A program made the translations under genes and the position numbers. The notes under the pieces are model-generated. The model saw only the letters and a program-made list of their open reading frames with translations, ran no database searches and was not told the DNA's origin. A stretch of DNA of 27,196 nucleotides from a virus, in IMG/VR virus record IMGVR_UViG_3300044971_002719, positions 1-27,196 of that record; one strand, 5' to 3'. This document shows, piece after piece, positions 8,254-15,617 of the stretch; position 1 is the stretch's first letter; each line of letters begins with the position of its first letter.

Positions 8254-9071
8254 TGATGATAGATTTATGTGTGGTTAACCACAATACTAGAACACTATTG
8301 CAGAGATTTTTGGACACTCTGCATTCAGATATGTATAGTCCAAATGGCGCGCTCACAAAAAACTGGAACTTGTATATTACAGATAATGATTCAACAGATG
8401 ACTTTGTTCCATGGTTAAGAGAAAACGAAGAGCGTTATTGGATCAATAGAACATATTTAAGACAAAATATTGGATACTCTTCTGCTATTAATATGATGGC
8501 AAGTTTTAGTTCCGCAGAGATTGTTGGAGTTTTAAATGGTGACGTTTGGATGACAAGCGAAGATTGTTTAAATATAGAAAAGATATTTGCTAACAATCCA
8601 GACATACACATACTTGGACCAAAGCAAAGAGATGAAAATGGTTTCATAACTCACGCAGGCATTATTGGCACAAATACATCACCAAAACATAGGGGATGGA
8701 GAGAGCATGATCCAAATGATGTTCTCTATAAAGACCAACTAGAATGCGTAACAGTTTCTGGGTCAGCATACTTTGTTAGAAGAGACGTATGGAATGACAT
8801 GACAAACAACGCTAAATATCGAGAACTATACCCAAATGCAATAGGCGCATTCTTGCCCACTCCTCACTACTTTGAAGAGACCTGGTGCTCCTACTTTGCT
8901 AGACATTTGGGATATAATGTGGTCTATGATGGTTCTGTATCAATTGGGCACAGCTGGCACGCTTCAACGCCAAAGCCTGGCGAAGGAGTTAGTCATGCAG
9001 ATAAGTACTTTCCAGTTAGTAGAGAAATTTTTAGAAAAGCATGTGATCACATGGGCATAGAAAGAGATTAA
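8253..9071 (+). CDS. GT2-type glycosyltransferase
   Basis: A 272-residue GT-A-fold glycosyltransferase starting at ATG 8253 (TAATG overlap). Typical features in order: an N-terminal LCVVNHNTRTLLQRFLDTL strand-helix, ITDNDSTDD for nucleotide-sugar binding, NIGYSSAINMM, the LNGDVWM segment in the position of the metal-binding DXD motif, and VSGSAYFVRRDVW followed by an acceptor-site FEETWCSYFARHLGY. This is the layout of rhamnosyltransferase-like family 2 enzymes. In phages such enzymes modify phage DNA, virion proteins or host surface glycans; the target is not visible here. A second glycosyltransferase gene lies at 10544. Confidence 0.8.
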   Translation: MMIDLCVVNHNTRTLLQRFLDTLHSDMYSPNGALTKNWNLYITDNDSTDDFVPWLRENEERYWINRTYLRQNIGYSSAINMMASFSSAEIVGVLNGDVWMTSEDCLNIEKIFANNPDIHILGPKQRDENGFITHAGIIGTNTSPKHRGWREHDPNDVLYKDQLECVTVSGSAYFVRRDVWNDMTNNAKYRELYPNAIGAFLPTPHYFEETWCSYFARHLGYNVVYDGSVSIGHSWHASTPKPGEGVSHADKYFPVSREIFRKACDHMGIERD

Positions 9072-9072
9072 A

Positions 9073-9474
9073 ATGACAGATAAATTAAACCCCTGGATAT
9101 ATAACGCAGAAGTTAAAAAAGTAGTTGATGGCGATACATTTGATATTGTTATCGACCTTGGTTTTGACACCCTAAAAAAGGGTAGAGTGCGTCTTTATGG
9201 AGTGAATACGCCAGAGAGTAGAACTTCTAATCTTGAAGAAAAAAAGATGGGCTTAGCTGCTAAAGAGTTTACTGATCAGTGGTTAACCGCCGCAAATCAT
9301 AAAGTAAAGATTGAAACAATTATAGATAAGAACGAAAAATATGGAAGAGTTCTTGCTAGAGTATGGAATGAAGCAGGGGCATGTTTAAATACAGACATAG
9401 TTGCATCTGGTCTAGCAAGAGAGTATTATGGTGTTGGAGATAAAACCTTCACTGAGTTCAAGAAAGAAAAGTAA
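9073..9474 (+). CDS. Staphylococcal nuclease-like (SNase/thermonuclease) protein
   Basis: A 133-residue protein with a whole SNase OB-fold domain: calcium-site aspartates in VVDGDTFDI (Asp19/Asp21), Arg40 and Glu48 in VRLYGVNTPE, and Arg92 in EKYGRVLARV. These correspond to Arg35, Glu43 and Arg87 of the S. aureus enzyme. No signal peptide is visible, so it acts inside the cell, unlike the secreted enzyme, possibly in host DNA breakdown or recycling of nucleotides. The start lies one base after the glycosyltransferase stop, and the end overlaps the next gene by one base. Confidence 0.9.
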   Translation: MTDKLNPWIYNAEVKKVVDGDTFDIVIDLGFDTLKKGRVRLYGVNTPESRTSNLEEKKMGLAAKEFTDQWLTAANHKVKIETIIDKNEKYGRVLARVWNEAGACLNTDIVASGLAREYYGVGDKTFTEFKKEK

Positions 9475-9878
9475 TGCAAACATTTCTACCATACCCAGAT
9501 TTTATACAGTCAGTAAGAGTGCTCGACTATCGTCGGTTAGGTAAACAGCGTGTTGAGACATTTCAGGTTCTAAATATTTTATTAGAAAGAACTGAAAGCA
9601 AAGGTTGGCGCAATCATCCAGTAACAAGAATGTGGACAGGTTATGAGGAAGCTCTTAAACTGTATCAAAATCACACCATAGCCGAATGGATGAATCGTGG
9701 ATATAAAAATAATATGGCATTTGAAGAAATTGACTCCTCAGCTATTATAATGCCACCATGGTTTGGGTCAGAAGATTTTCACAGATCACATAGATCAAAC
9801 CTTTTGAGAAAAGATTTTATGTATTACTCAGAATTTTTTAGCGAACCATCAGACTTAGAATATGTTTGGCCAGCATGA
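9474..9878 (+). CDS. MSMEG_6728-like conserved protein (pyrimidine-dimer glycosylase-related family)
   Basis: A 134-residue protein with the conserved opening MQTFLPYPDF, then LDYRRLGKQRVE and GWRNHPVTRMW, which I recognise as the MSMEG_6728 family (TIGR02328, as remembered), distantly connected with pyrimidine-dimer glycosylases. A DNA-repair role is family-level inference. Arg21, in the conserved RLGKQR motif, is encoded by CGG (9534-9536). Here CGG must be read as an ordinary Arg triplet: skipping the C would give Gly followed directly by TAG. It is thus the only in-frame CGG in the window that clearly does not need a frame change. Ends with an ATGA overlap to the next gene. Confidence 0.7.
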   Translation: MQTFLPYPDFIQSVRVLDYRRLGKQRVETFQVLNILLERTESKGWRNHPVTRMWTGYEEALKLYQNHTIAEWMNRGYKNNMAFEEIDSSAIIMPPWFGSEDFHRSHRSNLLRKDFMYYSEFFSEPSDLEYVWPA

Positions 9879-10279
9879 GCCTTACAGTATATTTGGCAGG
9901 TGCTATGGATTATGTTGGAGATTACGCTACTGGTTGGCGCAAAGAGGCAACATTCTTGCTGATACAGAGAGGTTATAAGGTATTAGATCCTACTTCTATA
10001 CCTGAAGACTCTTCTATGACAGCAGAAGAAATAGTTCAAAAAAATGTATTTATGCAGAAGAGATCAGACATTCTTCTGGTAGAATACATGCTAGAAGATA
10101 GAGCTTATATAGGAACTGATTTTGAAATGGCTTGGGCCAAAATGCACAATCAGCCATGTATAGTTATGTGTTCTAATCAAAACAAAGATCGACCATATAT
10201 GAAATATATGGCCACAAAGCTTGCAGACAACCTGCAAGATGCTATAGAATATATAGCAGTCCATTATCCAACTAAATAA
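9875..10279 (+). CDS. Nucleoside 2-deoxyribosyltransferase-like protein
   Basis: A 134-residue Rossmann-like protein starting at ATG 9875 (ATGA overlap). It has the family's opening strand YLAGAMDY, a GWRKEA helix, LDPTSIP, a DILLVEYM strand and the GTDFEMAWA segment carrying the catalytic-type Glu. These enzymes exchange bases on, or hydrolyse, deoxynucleosides and deoxynucleoside monophosphates. With the reductase, ThyX and deaminase nearby, a role in nucleotide salvage or making a modified-base precursor fits. Substrate not determinable. Confidence 0.75.
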   Translation: MSLTVYLAGAMDYVGDYATGWRKEATFLLIQRGYKVLDPTSIPEDSSMTAEEIVQKNVFMQKRSDILLVEYMLEDRAYIGTDFEMAWAKMHNQPCIVMCSNQNKDRPYMKYMATKLADNLQDAIEYIAVHYPTK

Positions 10280-10290
10280 AAGGAAAAAAA

Positions 10291-10482
10291 ATGTCAGAGA
10301 ACAAGTTCAAGTATTTTGCGGTTACCAATACCACATTGGTAAAGGCCAACAACAAGACCGATGCCCAAAAGCTAGCTATGGGTCGTCGAGGCGTTGCTGG
10401 TGAGGTGCTCGTAAAGTCAACAGACATTGAGCGCATCTCTTCCGTAGAAGCTCACGAGCAGGTAGAAGAGTTAACTGCTTAA
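10291..10482 (+). CDS. Small hypothetical protein, probably well expressed (63 aa)
   Basis: Has a clear SD (AAAGGA) before ATG 10291 and is followed directly by a strong terminator. The 63-residue product opens with a beta-type NKFKYFAVTNTTLVKANN and then KTDAQKLAMGRRG, like a small compact alpha/beta domain. Its codons include CGT, CGC, CTC, GTG and GCC, a richer GC choice than in flanking genes, which fits high expression or a different origin. No family recognised. Confidence 0.6.
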   Translation: MSENKFKYFAVTNTTLVKANNKTDAQKLAMGRRGVAGEVLVKSTDIERISSVEAHEQVEELTA

Positions 10483-10494
10483 TAGTACTTTTGG

Positions 10495-10526
10495 GGCAGG
10501 GTAGGTTCTTCCTACCCTGCCTTGTT
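10495..10526 (+). terminator. Rho-independent terminator
   Basis: Perfect 11-bp GC-rich stem, GGCAGGGTAGG (10495-10505) with CCTACCCTGCC (10511-10521), loop TTCTT, followed by a short TTGTT tract. Closes the nucleotide-metabolism gene run. Confidence 0.8.
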
Positions 10527-10543
10527 AGTGTTAGGATTTAAAT

Positions 10544-11227
10544 ATGATAATTGCACAGATGGTTGGAAAAAATGAATCAAATAGATTTCTTGAACCAGTA
10601 TTACAAAGACTATCTACACAAGTAGATAAAATTATTTTTACAGACGATTGTTCTGATGATAATACAGCAGAAATTGCATCTAAATATGCAGAAGTTTTTA
10701 AGACTGATAAAACATTGTTTACAGAAAACGAAGGCAACTTAAGGTCAAACGCTTGGCGCAACCTAGAGAAGTTTGCAAAAGAAGGTGACTGGGTGGTTGC
10801 TATTGACTGTGACGAAATGCTTTATCAAGATAGGGATTTGGATTTAAAACATGTTTTAGATCAATCGCCATATGATGTGGTAAATGTAAGATTTTACCAC
10901 ATGTGGAACGAAACTCAATATAGAGTAGATAAGCTATGGGCACCAAATAATAGTTCTCGCATCTTTAGATATAGGGATCATGGAACTTTTTTTGACAAAA
11001 AACTTGCTTGCGGTTCAGAGCCTACCTATGTAGTGGAATGGGTTAGACAAAGAAATTATTTTTTACACTCAGGCTTAATGATGCAGCACTTAGGTTATGT
11101 TAGAGATGAAGATAAAGTTTCAAAATATAATAGATATATATCAATAGATAAAGGCGAGTTTCATAACTTGCAGCACATAGAATCAATAATGGATACAAAT
11201 TTTGTATTAGTGAACTGGAATAAATAA
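10544..11227 (+). CDS. GT2-type glycosyltransferase
   Basis: A 227-residue GT-A glycosyltransferase. Features in order: MIIAQMVGKNESNRFLEPVL, TDDCSDDNTAEIA (nucleotide-binding strand), ENEGNLRSNAWRNL, and the metal-binding AIDCDEML (DXD-type). The C-terminal MMQHLGYVRDEDKVSKYNRY is typical of glycan-modifying family 2 proteins. It is the first gene after the terminator at 10495 and overlaps its downstream neighbour by one base. With the 8253 gene it makes two glycosyltransferases within 3 kb; the substrate (phage DNA base, virion or host glycan) is unknown. Confidence 0.8.
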   Translation: MIIAQMVGKNESNRFLEPVLQRLSTQVDKIIFTDDCSDDNTAEIASKYAEVFKTDKTLFTENEGNLRSNAWRNLEKFAKEGDWVVAIDCDEMLYQDRDLDLKHVLDQSPYDVVNVRFYHMWNETQYRVDKLWAPNNSSRIFRYRDHGTFFDKKLACGSEPTYVVEWVRQRNYFLHSGLMMQHLGYVRDEDKVSKYNRYISIDKGEFHNLQHIESIMDTNFVLVNWNK

Positions 11228-11856
11228 TGAAAACTGTAGCAGAAAAACAAACAATAATTAAAGTTACATCAATGTTAGAATCTAAAGATAGATTTTCTTT
11301 TGTAACCTATACAAGATCTTCGATACTGTCAGCAGCTGGCGAAGTAAGAGGAGATAAAAGACCTCCAAAAAACTTTGTTCGATCTGTCATATCTGGATTA
11401 ACAAACAATAATAAAAATTTTGTAAAGGCCATACCACTAGAGCTTTCTGGGTTAACTAGCTCAAAAATAAGAGACATAAATGATGAAGTTTTTTATGATG
11501 CAAACTATTTAGATTATTACATTAATAATAGCCATGATGTTTATAAAATATTTATGAATAGATATTTTAAAGAGCAAAACGCTTTAGTGATTAGTTTTCA
11601 AAATGAAGGTCTTATCTCAAGAAACTTTGGAAATCAATCATCTTATATTCAAGTTCCTTATAATGACTTCTATGATAAAGTAGATAGTGTTACCGCTCAG
11701 ATCTCTGAGTTTAGTGGAGAGCATAATTTATGCATTCTCGACTGCCCAATGTTTAGTTCTGCAATAGCGCCAAAGATTTGGGAAAAAACAAATATGTCTA
11801 TTATGGATTTAGGAAAATCCTTAACATTAGCTAGGTCCTTTAATAAAGTAAAGTGA
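11227..11856 (+). CDS. Hypothetical protein following the glycosyltransferase (209 aa)
   Basis: The start overlaps the glycosyltransferase stop (TAATG), so the pair is probably co-translated. The product is a soluble mixed alpha/beta protein. FSFVTYTRSSILSAAGEVRG and, near the end, LCILDCPMFSSAIAPKIWEK followed by IMDLGKSLTLA, vaguely resemble the ends of GT-D (DUF1792-type) glycosyltransferases, where a strand-helix pair precedes an aspartate-glycine strand. This resemblance is weak and from memory. Context favours a part in the same glycan pathway. Confidence 0.55.
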   Translation: MKTVAEKQTIIKVTSMLESKDRFSFVTYTRSSILSAAGEVRGDKRPPKNFVRSVISGLTNNNKNFVKAIPLELSGLTSSKIRDINDEVFYDANYLDYYINNSHDVYKIFMNRYFKEQNALVISFQNEGLISRNFGNQSSYIQVPYNDFYDKVDSVTAQISEFSGEHNLCILDCPMFSSAIAPKIWEKTNMSIMDLGKSLTLARSFNKVK

Positions 11857-11863
11857 TATAAAA

Positions 11864-12508
11864 ATGCCCAAGAAAAGCTGGGACGAATCATTAGATGATA
11901 ATGAGTTTCTTATAGATCTATTATTTGAAACTAAAATGTCCTTATCACAAATAGCAAAAGAATCTGGGCTATCGATCAATGAGCTTAACAAAAGAATAAA
12001 CTCTTTGGGGCTTTCATGGCTTAAAGAACATCATAAAAAGATGTCGAGAGGTCAAGCAGCATTAACTAGCATAATGCAGAAGCTTCTTCCTGGAGAAAAA
12101 ATTGTTAATGAATTTCATATAGGTGAACGATTAAAATTAGATGTCTACTGCCCAAAGTATAATCTTGCAGCAGAGTATCATGGAAGACAGCATTTCTATT
12201 ATACGCAAAGATTTTTTGAGTCTAAATATGAGTTTGAGCAAGCTCAAAAAAGAGATGAAAGAAAAATGGAATTATGCAAACAGCATGGTATTGCCCTTAT
12301 TGTTTTTAGATATAATGATTTACTAACTGAGCAATCAGTTTATGATAGAATGCTAGATGCAATTCGCAATTCTGATTTAGAATCTATTGATAATGAAAAA
12401 AAGTCTATTAAAAATAATCCTTTTTATATAAAAGCCAAAAAGGCTAACTCAGAAAGACGAAAGCAGTATTACAAAAAAATGAAAGACAATAAAAAGAAAA
12501 ATGGATGA
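11864..12508 (+). CDS. HTH-linked PD-(D/E)XK/Vsr-like endonuclease
   Basis: A 214-residue protein. Residues about 15-60 form a helix-turn-helix (MSLSQIAKESGLSINELNKR). The following domain (about 62-190) has the pattern of DUF559/Vsr-like nucleases: KLDVYCPKYNLAAEYHGRQH with Asp93 and Glu104, a conserved basic RDERKMELCKQHG helix and the IVFRYND strand. A Lys-rich tail (KKMKDNKKKNG) follows. Such proteins cut DNA at junctions or specific sites; it may be a recombination nuclease or a free-standing homing-type enzyme. Its end overlaps the helicase gene by eight bases, which argues for a stable place in the replication operon. Confidence 0.7.
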   Translation: MPKKSWDESLDDNEFLIDLLFETKMSLSQIAKESGLSINELNKRINSLGLSWLKEHHKKMSRGQAALTSIMQKLLPGEKIVNEFHIGERLKLDVYCPKYNLAAEYHGRQHFYYTQRFFESKYEFEQAQKRDERKMELCKQHGIALIVFRYNDLLTEQSVYDRMLDAIRNSDLESIDNEKKSIKNNPFYIKAKKANSERRKQYYKKMKDNKKKNG

Positions 12509-13973
12509 ATCAGTAGAGCCTCAAAAAACTGAAGAATACCCAATTGAATATCAAGTTTTTGCATTGTCGATGAGAACGCCAGGGGCTATAGGATTCTTTG
12601 AATCCAATCTTCCTGAGTCTATAGTTGGCTCAATACATGGGCAAACTGGTATTAATGAATTTTATAGAGCATTAATATCTTATTATCATACTACAAAATT
12701 GGATACAGTAGATGCAGTGGCTTTTAGGATATGGTTAGAATCAGAAACTGATATATACTCAGCTTTGGGTGGCGTAGCTGGGGTTGACACAATGATGGAT
12801 ATTCTTATGTCTATCGATCTATCAACTGTAGAATCAGTTGTTAATATAATTAAATATAAAGCCAACAAGAGAAAACAGCTTGATTATTTACAAGAGCTTC
12901 AAATACTGTTAACTCAAAAAGGTGAAAAAACCGATAAAGATGTAATGAGAATTTCTGAGATAACTTCAGAAATTAAAGATCTTGAAACAGAATTAAATTA
13001 TAATCCTTTAGATAATGTTACAACTGCTTTCGACATATCAAAAAGAGCAGACAATTTATTAGACATACCAAACTTTTTGCCTACGCAGTATAAGTCCTTA
13101 AATAGAGCAATGGGCTACACAGATCAAGGTGGATTCTTCAAAGGTGCTGTGCATGCAATCATCGCTCCATCTGGTAAGGGTAAGAGTACCTTTGCAAAAT
13201 GCTTGGTTAATCACTGGGCTGACACTGGATACAAGGTCTTGTTCGTAAACTTTGAAGAAGCAGTTACGCACTGGGAAAGAGTTTTGATGACGCAAATCAT
13301 TGGGAAGAATGTATATGCAGAAGCAAGAACTTGGACGGAAGAGCAAAAAGAAAAAAATCTTAAAGTATTTAAGGATAGATTATCAGAGTGGGGCGACAGA
13401 TTCATGGTTAGACATGATCCAGATACTCCCTATTTTGAAGATCTAGAAAGATGGCTTAGAGACATTATGGGCCATGCAGACTCTATCCCAGACGTTGTAG
13501 TTATAGATACTATTCAATCTATGTTTACTAGGGGGGCAGGAAAAGGTAAGCCTAGATGGGGAGAGTTCGAAGAGATGATGGTCAGACTTGAAAAGTTAGC
13601 TAGAGATATGAACTGCGTTTTGATTATTACTGCCCAAGAAAACGCTAATAGAATGAAAGAAAGAAGAGAAGTAGTTCAACAGTCAGATACTGGAGGATCA
13701 CTTGCTATTCAGCAAAAATGTGCGGTCACTATTTTCATTACCGAGAAAAAATTAATTAGTGGTGACGACTCAGAAGACGAAACAATCATGCAGCTTCAAA
13801 TACCAAAGAATCGCATAACTGGTTCCACTTTTGTTTATGACTCTCCTTTAGTTAGGTATGTAGATGAGAAAAAAACATATGAAGAATATGAGCCAATCAC
13901 AAACGACTCATACACCTCAGTAGAAGGTCAGTCTTACATAGATGAAATAGCAGAATCTATGTCAATAATCTAG
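12501..13973 (+). CDS. DnaB-type replicative DNA helicase
   Basis: A 490-residue RecA-fold helicase. An all-helical N-terminal domain (about 1-150, including FYRALISYYHTTKLD) is followed by a linker and the ATPase domain: Walker A APSGKGKST at 222-230, FVNFEEAVTHWERVLM after it, Walker B-type VVVIDT ending at Asp336, then an arginine/sensor region (TAQENANRM, DTGGSLAIQQK). It would unwind the phage fork with the primase and DnaE-type polymerase encoded downstream. It opens within the nuclease gene and is followed by a strong SD (TAGGAGA) for the next gene. No helicase loader is recognised nearby. Confidence 0.88.
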   Translation: MDESVEPQKTEEYPIEYQVFALSMRTPGAIGFFESNLPESIVGSIHGQTGINEFYRALISYYHTTKLDTVDAVAFRIWLESETDIYSALGGVAGVDTMMDILMSIDLSTVESVVNIIKYKANKRKQLDYLQELQILLTQKGEKTDKDVMRISEITSEIKDLETELNYNPLDNVTTAFDISKRADNLLDIPNFLPTQYKSLNRAMGYTDQGGFFKGAVHAIIAPSGKGKSTFAKCLVNHWADTGYKVLFVNFEEAVTHWERVLMTQIIGKNVYAEARTWTEEQKEKNLKVFKDRLSEWGDRFMVRHDPDTPYFEDLERWLRDIMGHADSIPDVVVIDTIQSMFTRGAGKGKPRWGEFEEMMVRLEKLARDMNCVLIITAQENANRMKERREVVQQSDTGGSLAIQQKCAVTIFITEKKLISGDDSEDETIMQLQIPKNRITGSTFVYDSPLVRYVDEKKTYEEYEPITNDSYTSVEGQSYIDEIAESMSII

Positions 13974-13980
13974 GAGAATA

Positions 13981-14784
13981 ATGAAAAAAATTACAGTTAA
14001 AGAAATAAAAGATTTTCAAACATGCGAAAGATTGTATGATTTTAGACATAATCAAAATCTTCCTGAAACAATCGGTGGAAGACATTTAATAACTCAAAGA
14101 TTTGAAAATACAATGAAAAACGTAGTACAGTTTTTCTTTTACAAAAAACAATCTGGAGTCATTGCATCATATTCATCTCTATTAAATAGATGGCAAAAAC
14201 TATGGTATCCTAAAGACACCACGGCTTATGACATAATACATGAGCAGCATGAGAGTCTATACGGCAACATGTCTAGCTTAACGACCAAGGCTGCTGGAGC
14301 ATTGCTTAACCTCGTTGAGTATTATTCAGATCCAGAAATTATTCCAATGGGAATAGATAATAGTTTTATCGTACCTATTAATAAATCTTTATACATAGAG
14401 GACTCTTTTGATCTTATATATAGTTTGAATAAGAATATTCATGTTGTTAAGTGGGTATTTAATTACAAGCTTAAAAATGAGTTTATGCACGTTGCAGATT
14501 TTGCTGTAATGCACAAAGGATTTGAACACTCTTATGGGCAAAAAGTAAACAATGCAAAGTTTGGATACTATGATTTAATTCATTCTAAACCTGAGTTTGT
14601 AGAGTATGAAATAAATAGTGAAGATTTAGATGCCCTCAAGTATTGGAGTAATTCAATAGAAGAAGAGAAAATATTCCCCTCAAGAAGAGGAGTTACGACC
14701 TACTGCAAGCAGTGTCCATATGATAAACAATGCGCAAAATGGGATAGATGGTTTAAAAAAGAAATGAGCAATAATGAAAGATGA
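13981..14784 (+). CDS. Cas4/RecB-like Fe-S protein with degenerate nuclease site
   Basis: A 267-residue protein built like a Cas4/AddB-type exonuclease: Cys15 in DFQTCERLYDFRH, and a C-terminal Cys242-x2-Cys245-x5-Cys251 cluster (YCKQCPYDKQC), together the four ligands expected for a 4Fe-4S cluster. The PD-(D/E)XK core looks damaged: where the active paralog at 21083 has VHIVDYKTG, this protein has IHVVKWVFNYK, so the metal-binding acidic residue before YK is Asn. Asp residues in IEDSFDLIYS remain. It may therefore bind DNA structurally rather than cut it, or use a divergent site. It lies between helicase and HD-protein genes, with a TAGGAGA SD. Confidence 0.7.
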   Translation: MKKITVKEIKDFQTCERLYDFRHNQNLPETIGGRHLITQRFENTMKNVVQFFFYKKQSGVIASYSSLLNRWQKLWYPKDTTAYDIIHEQHESLYGNMSSLTTKAAGALLNLVEYYSDPEIIPMGIDNSFIVPINKSLYIEDSFDLIYSLNKNIHVVKWVFNYKLKNEFMHVADFAVMHKGFEHSYGQKVNNAKFGYYDLIHSKPEFVEYEINSEDLDALKYWSNSIEEEKIFPSRRGVTTYCKQCPYDKQCAKWDRWFKKEMSNNER

Positions 14785-15439
14785 TATATTAGACGAAATA
14801 CTGTCAGCAAAAAAGGAAATATCTTTTATTAAAGAAGAAGATAAAATATTAGAACCTTTATTAAAAGAAATTAATCTTATTAAAGATGAATCAATAAAGT
14901 CTTTTGTTAGATCAGTGCTTTTAAGAGCAAATTCTTTTTGGAAGATACCATCTAGTTTCTCTGGAAAATATCATCCAATAGATGAGCATAATGAGGGCGG
15001 AAATGTCCTACATACAAAGAGGGTTGTAAGAGCCGCAAATGTGATGTGTGACTCACACACTCTTGCGGATGACGATAGAGACATTGTTTTAGCAGCATGC
15101 CTTCTTCACGACCTAACAAAGGGAATGGACGTTGAAAAAGAATTGTTTCAGTATGATCCAATGCACCCCTATACTGTTGGACCATTTGTGAAAAGATGTC
15201 AAGACTATGACAAAAACTACGCATCAGAAAATCAATCTTCTACAATTTATCTTGCAGAAGAAGTCGTTCAGTCTATTCTTAGATTAGTTAGATGCCATCT
15301 AGGTCCATGGTCACCAGTGCCGGAAACAAATCCAATAACTTATCTTGACATGATTGTTCATTTAGCAGATAATATAGCCTCAAAGGTTCATTATGTTGTT
15401 GACGGAGATGATGTAATCAAAGAAAGATGGATGTTTTAA
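14774..15439 (+). CDS. HD-domain phosphohydrolase
   Basis: A 221-residue protein with a full HD metal-binding motif: His80 in NVLHTKRVVRAA, His112-Asp113 in CLLHDLTKG, a histidine in RCHLGPW and an aspartate in VHLADNIASK. HD proteins hydrolyse phosphate esters of nucleotides; in phages they are often dNTP or nucleotide hydrolases. The N-terminal 45 residues are a Lys/Glu-rich helix. The gene overlaps the Fe-S protein gene by 11 bases and is in the replication operon, so a nucleotide-pool or signalling-nucleotide substrate is likely but unproven. Confidence 0.82.
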   Translation: MKDDILDEILSAKKEISFIKEEDKILEPLLKEINLIKDESIKSFVRSVLLRANSFWKIPSSFSGKYHPIDEHNEGGNVLHTKRVVRAANVMCDSHTLADDDRDIVLAACLLHDLTKGMDVEKELFQYDPMHPYTVGPFVKRCQDYDKNYASENQSSTIYLAEEVVQSILRLVRCHLGPWSPVPETNPITYLDMIVHLADNIASKVHYVVDGDDVIKERWMF

Positions 15440-15440
15440 T

Positions 15441-15617
15441 TTGGAAGTAGAAAACAGACTAGAAAAAAGATTTCTAGTATTACAAAAATTAGACTATTAT
15501 ATTACTGAGTCTGTTTATTATAGAACTCATAAGGAAGATGTAGATTTATCTAATCCAATCTACTTATGGACCTACGATGAAGAAGATGGTATCATAGATC
15601 TCTATGAAAATATCTGA
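15441..15617 (+). CDS. Small hypothetical protein (58 aa, TTG start)
   Basis: A short frame from TTG 15441, one base after the HD gene stop, to TGA 15615-15617, overlapping the primase start by 14 bases. The product is a Glu/Asp/Tyr-rich helix followed by a beta-type end (NPIYLWTYDEEDGIIDLYEN). Tight packing on both sides and sensible codon use support it, but the start codon has only a weak upstream purine tract. No family recognised. Confidence 0.5.
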   Translation: MEVENRLEKRFLVLQKLDYYITESVYYRTHKEDVDLSNPIYLWTYDEEDGIIDLYENI

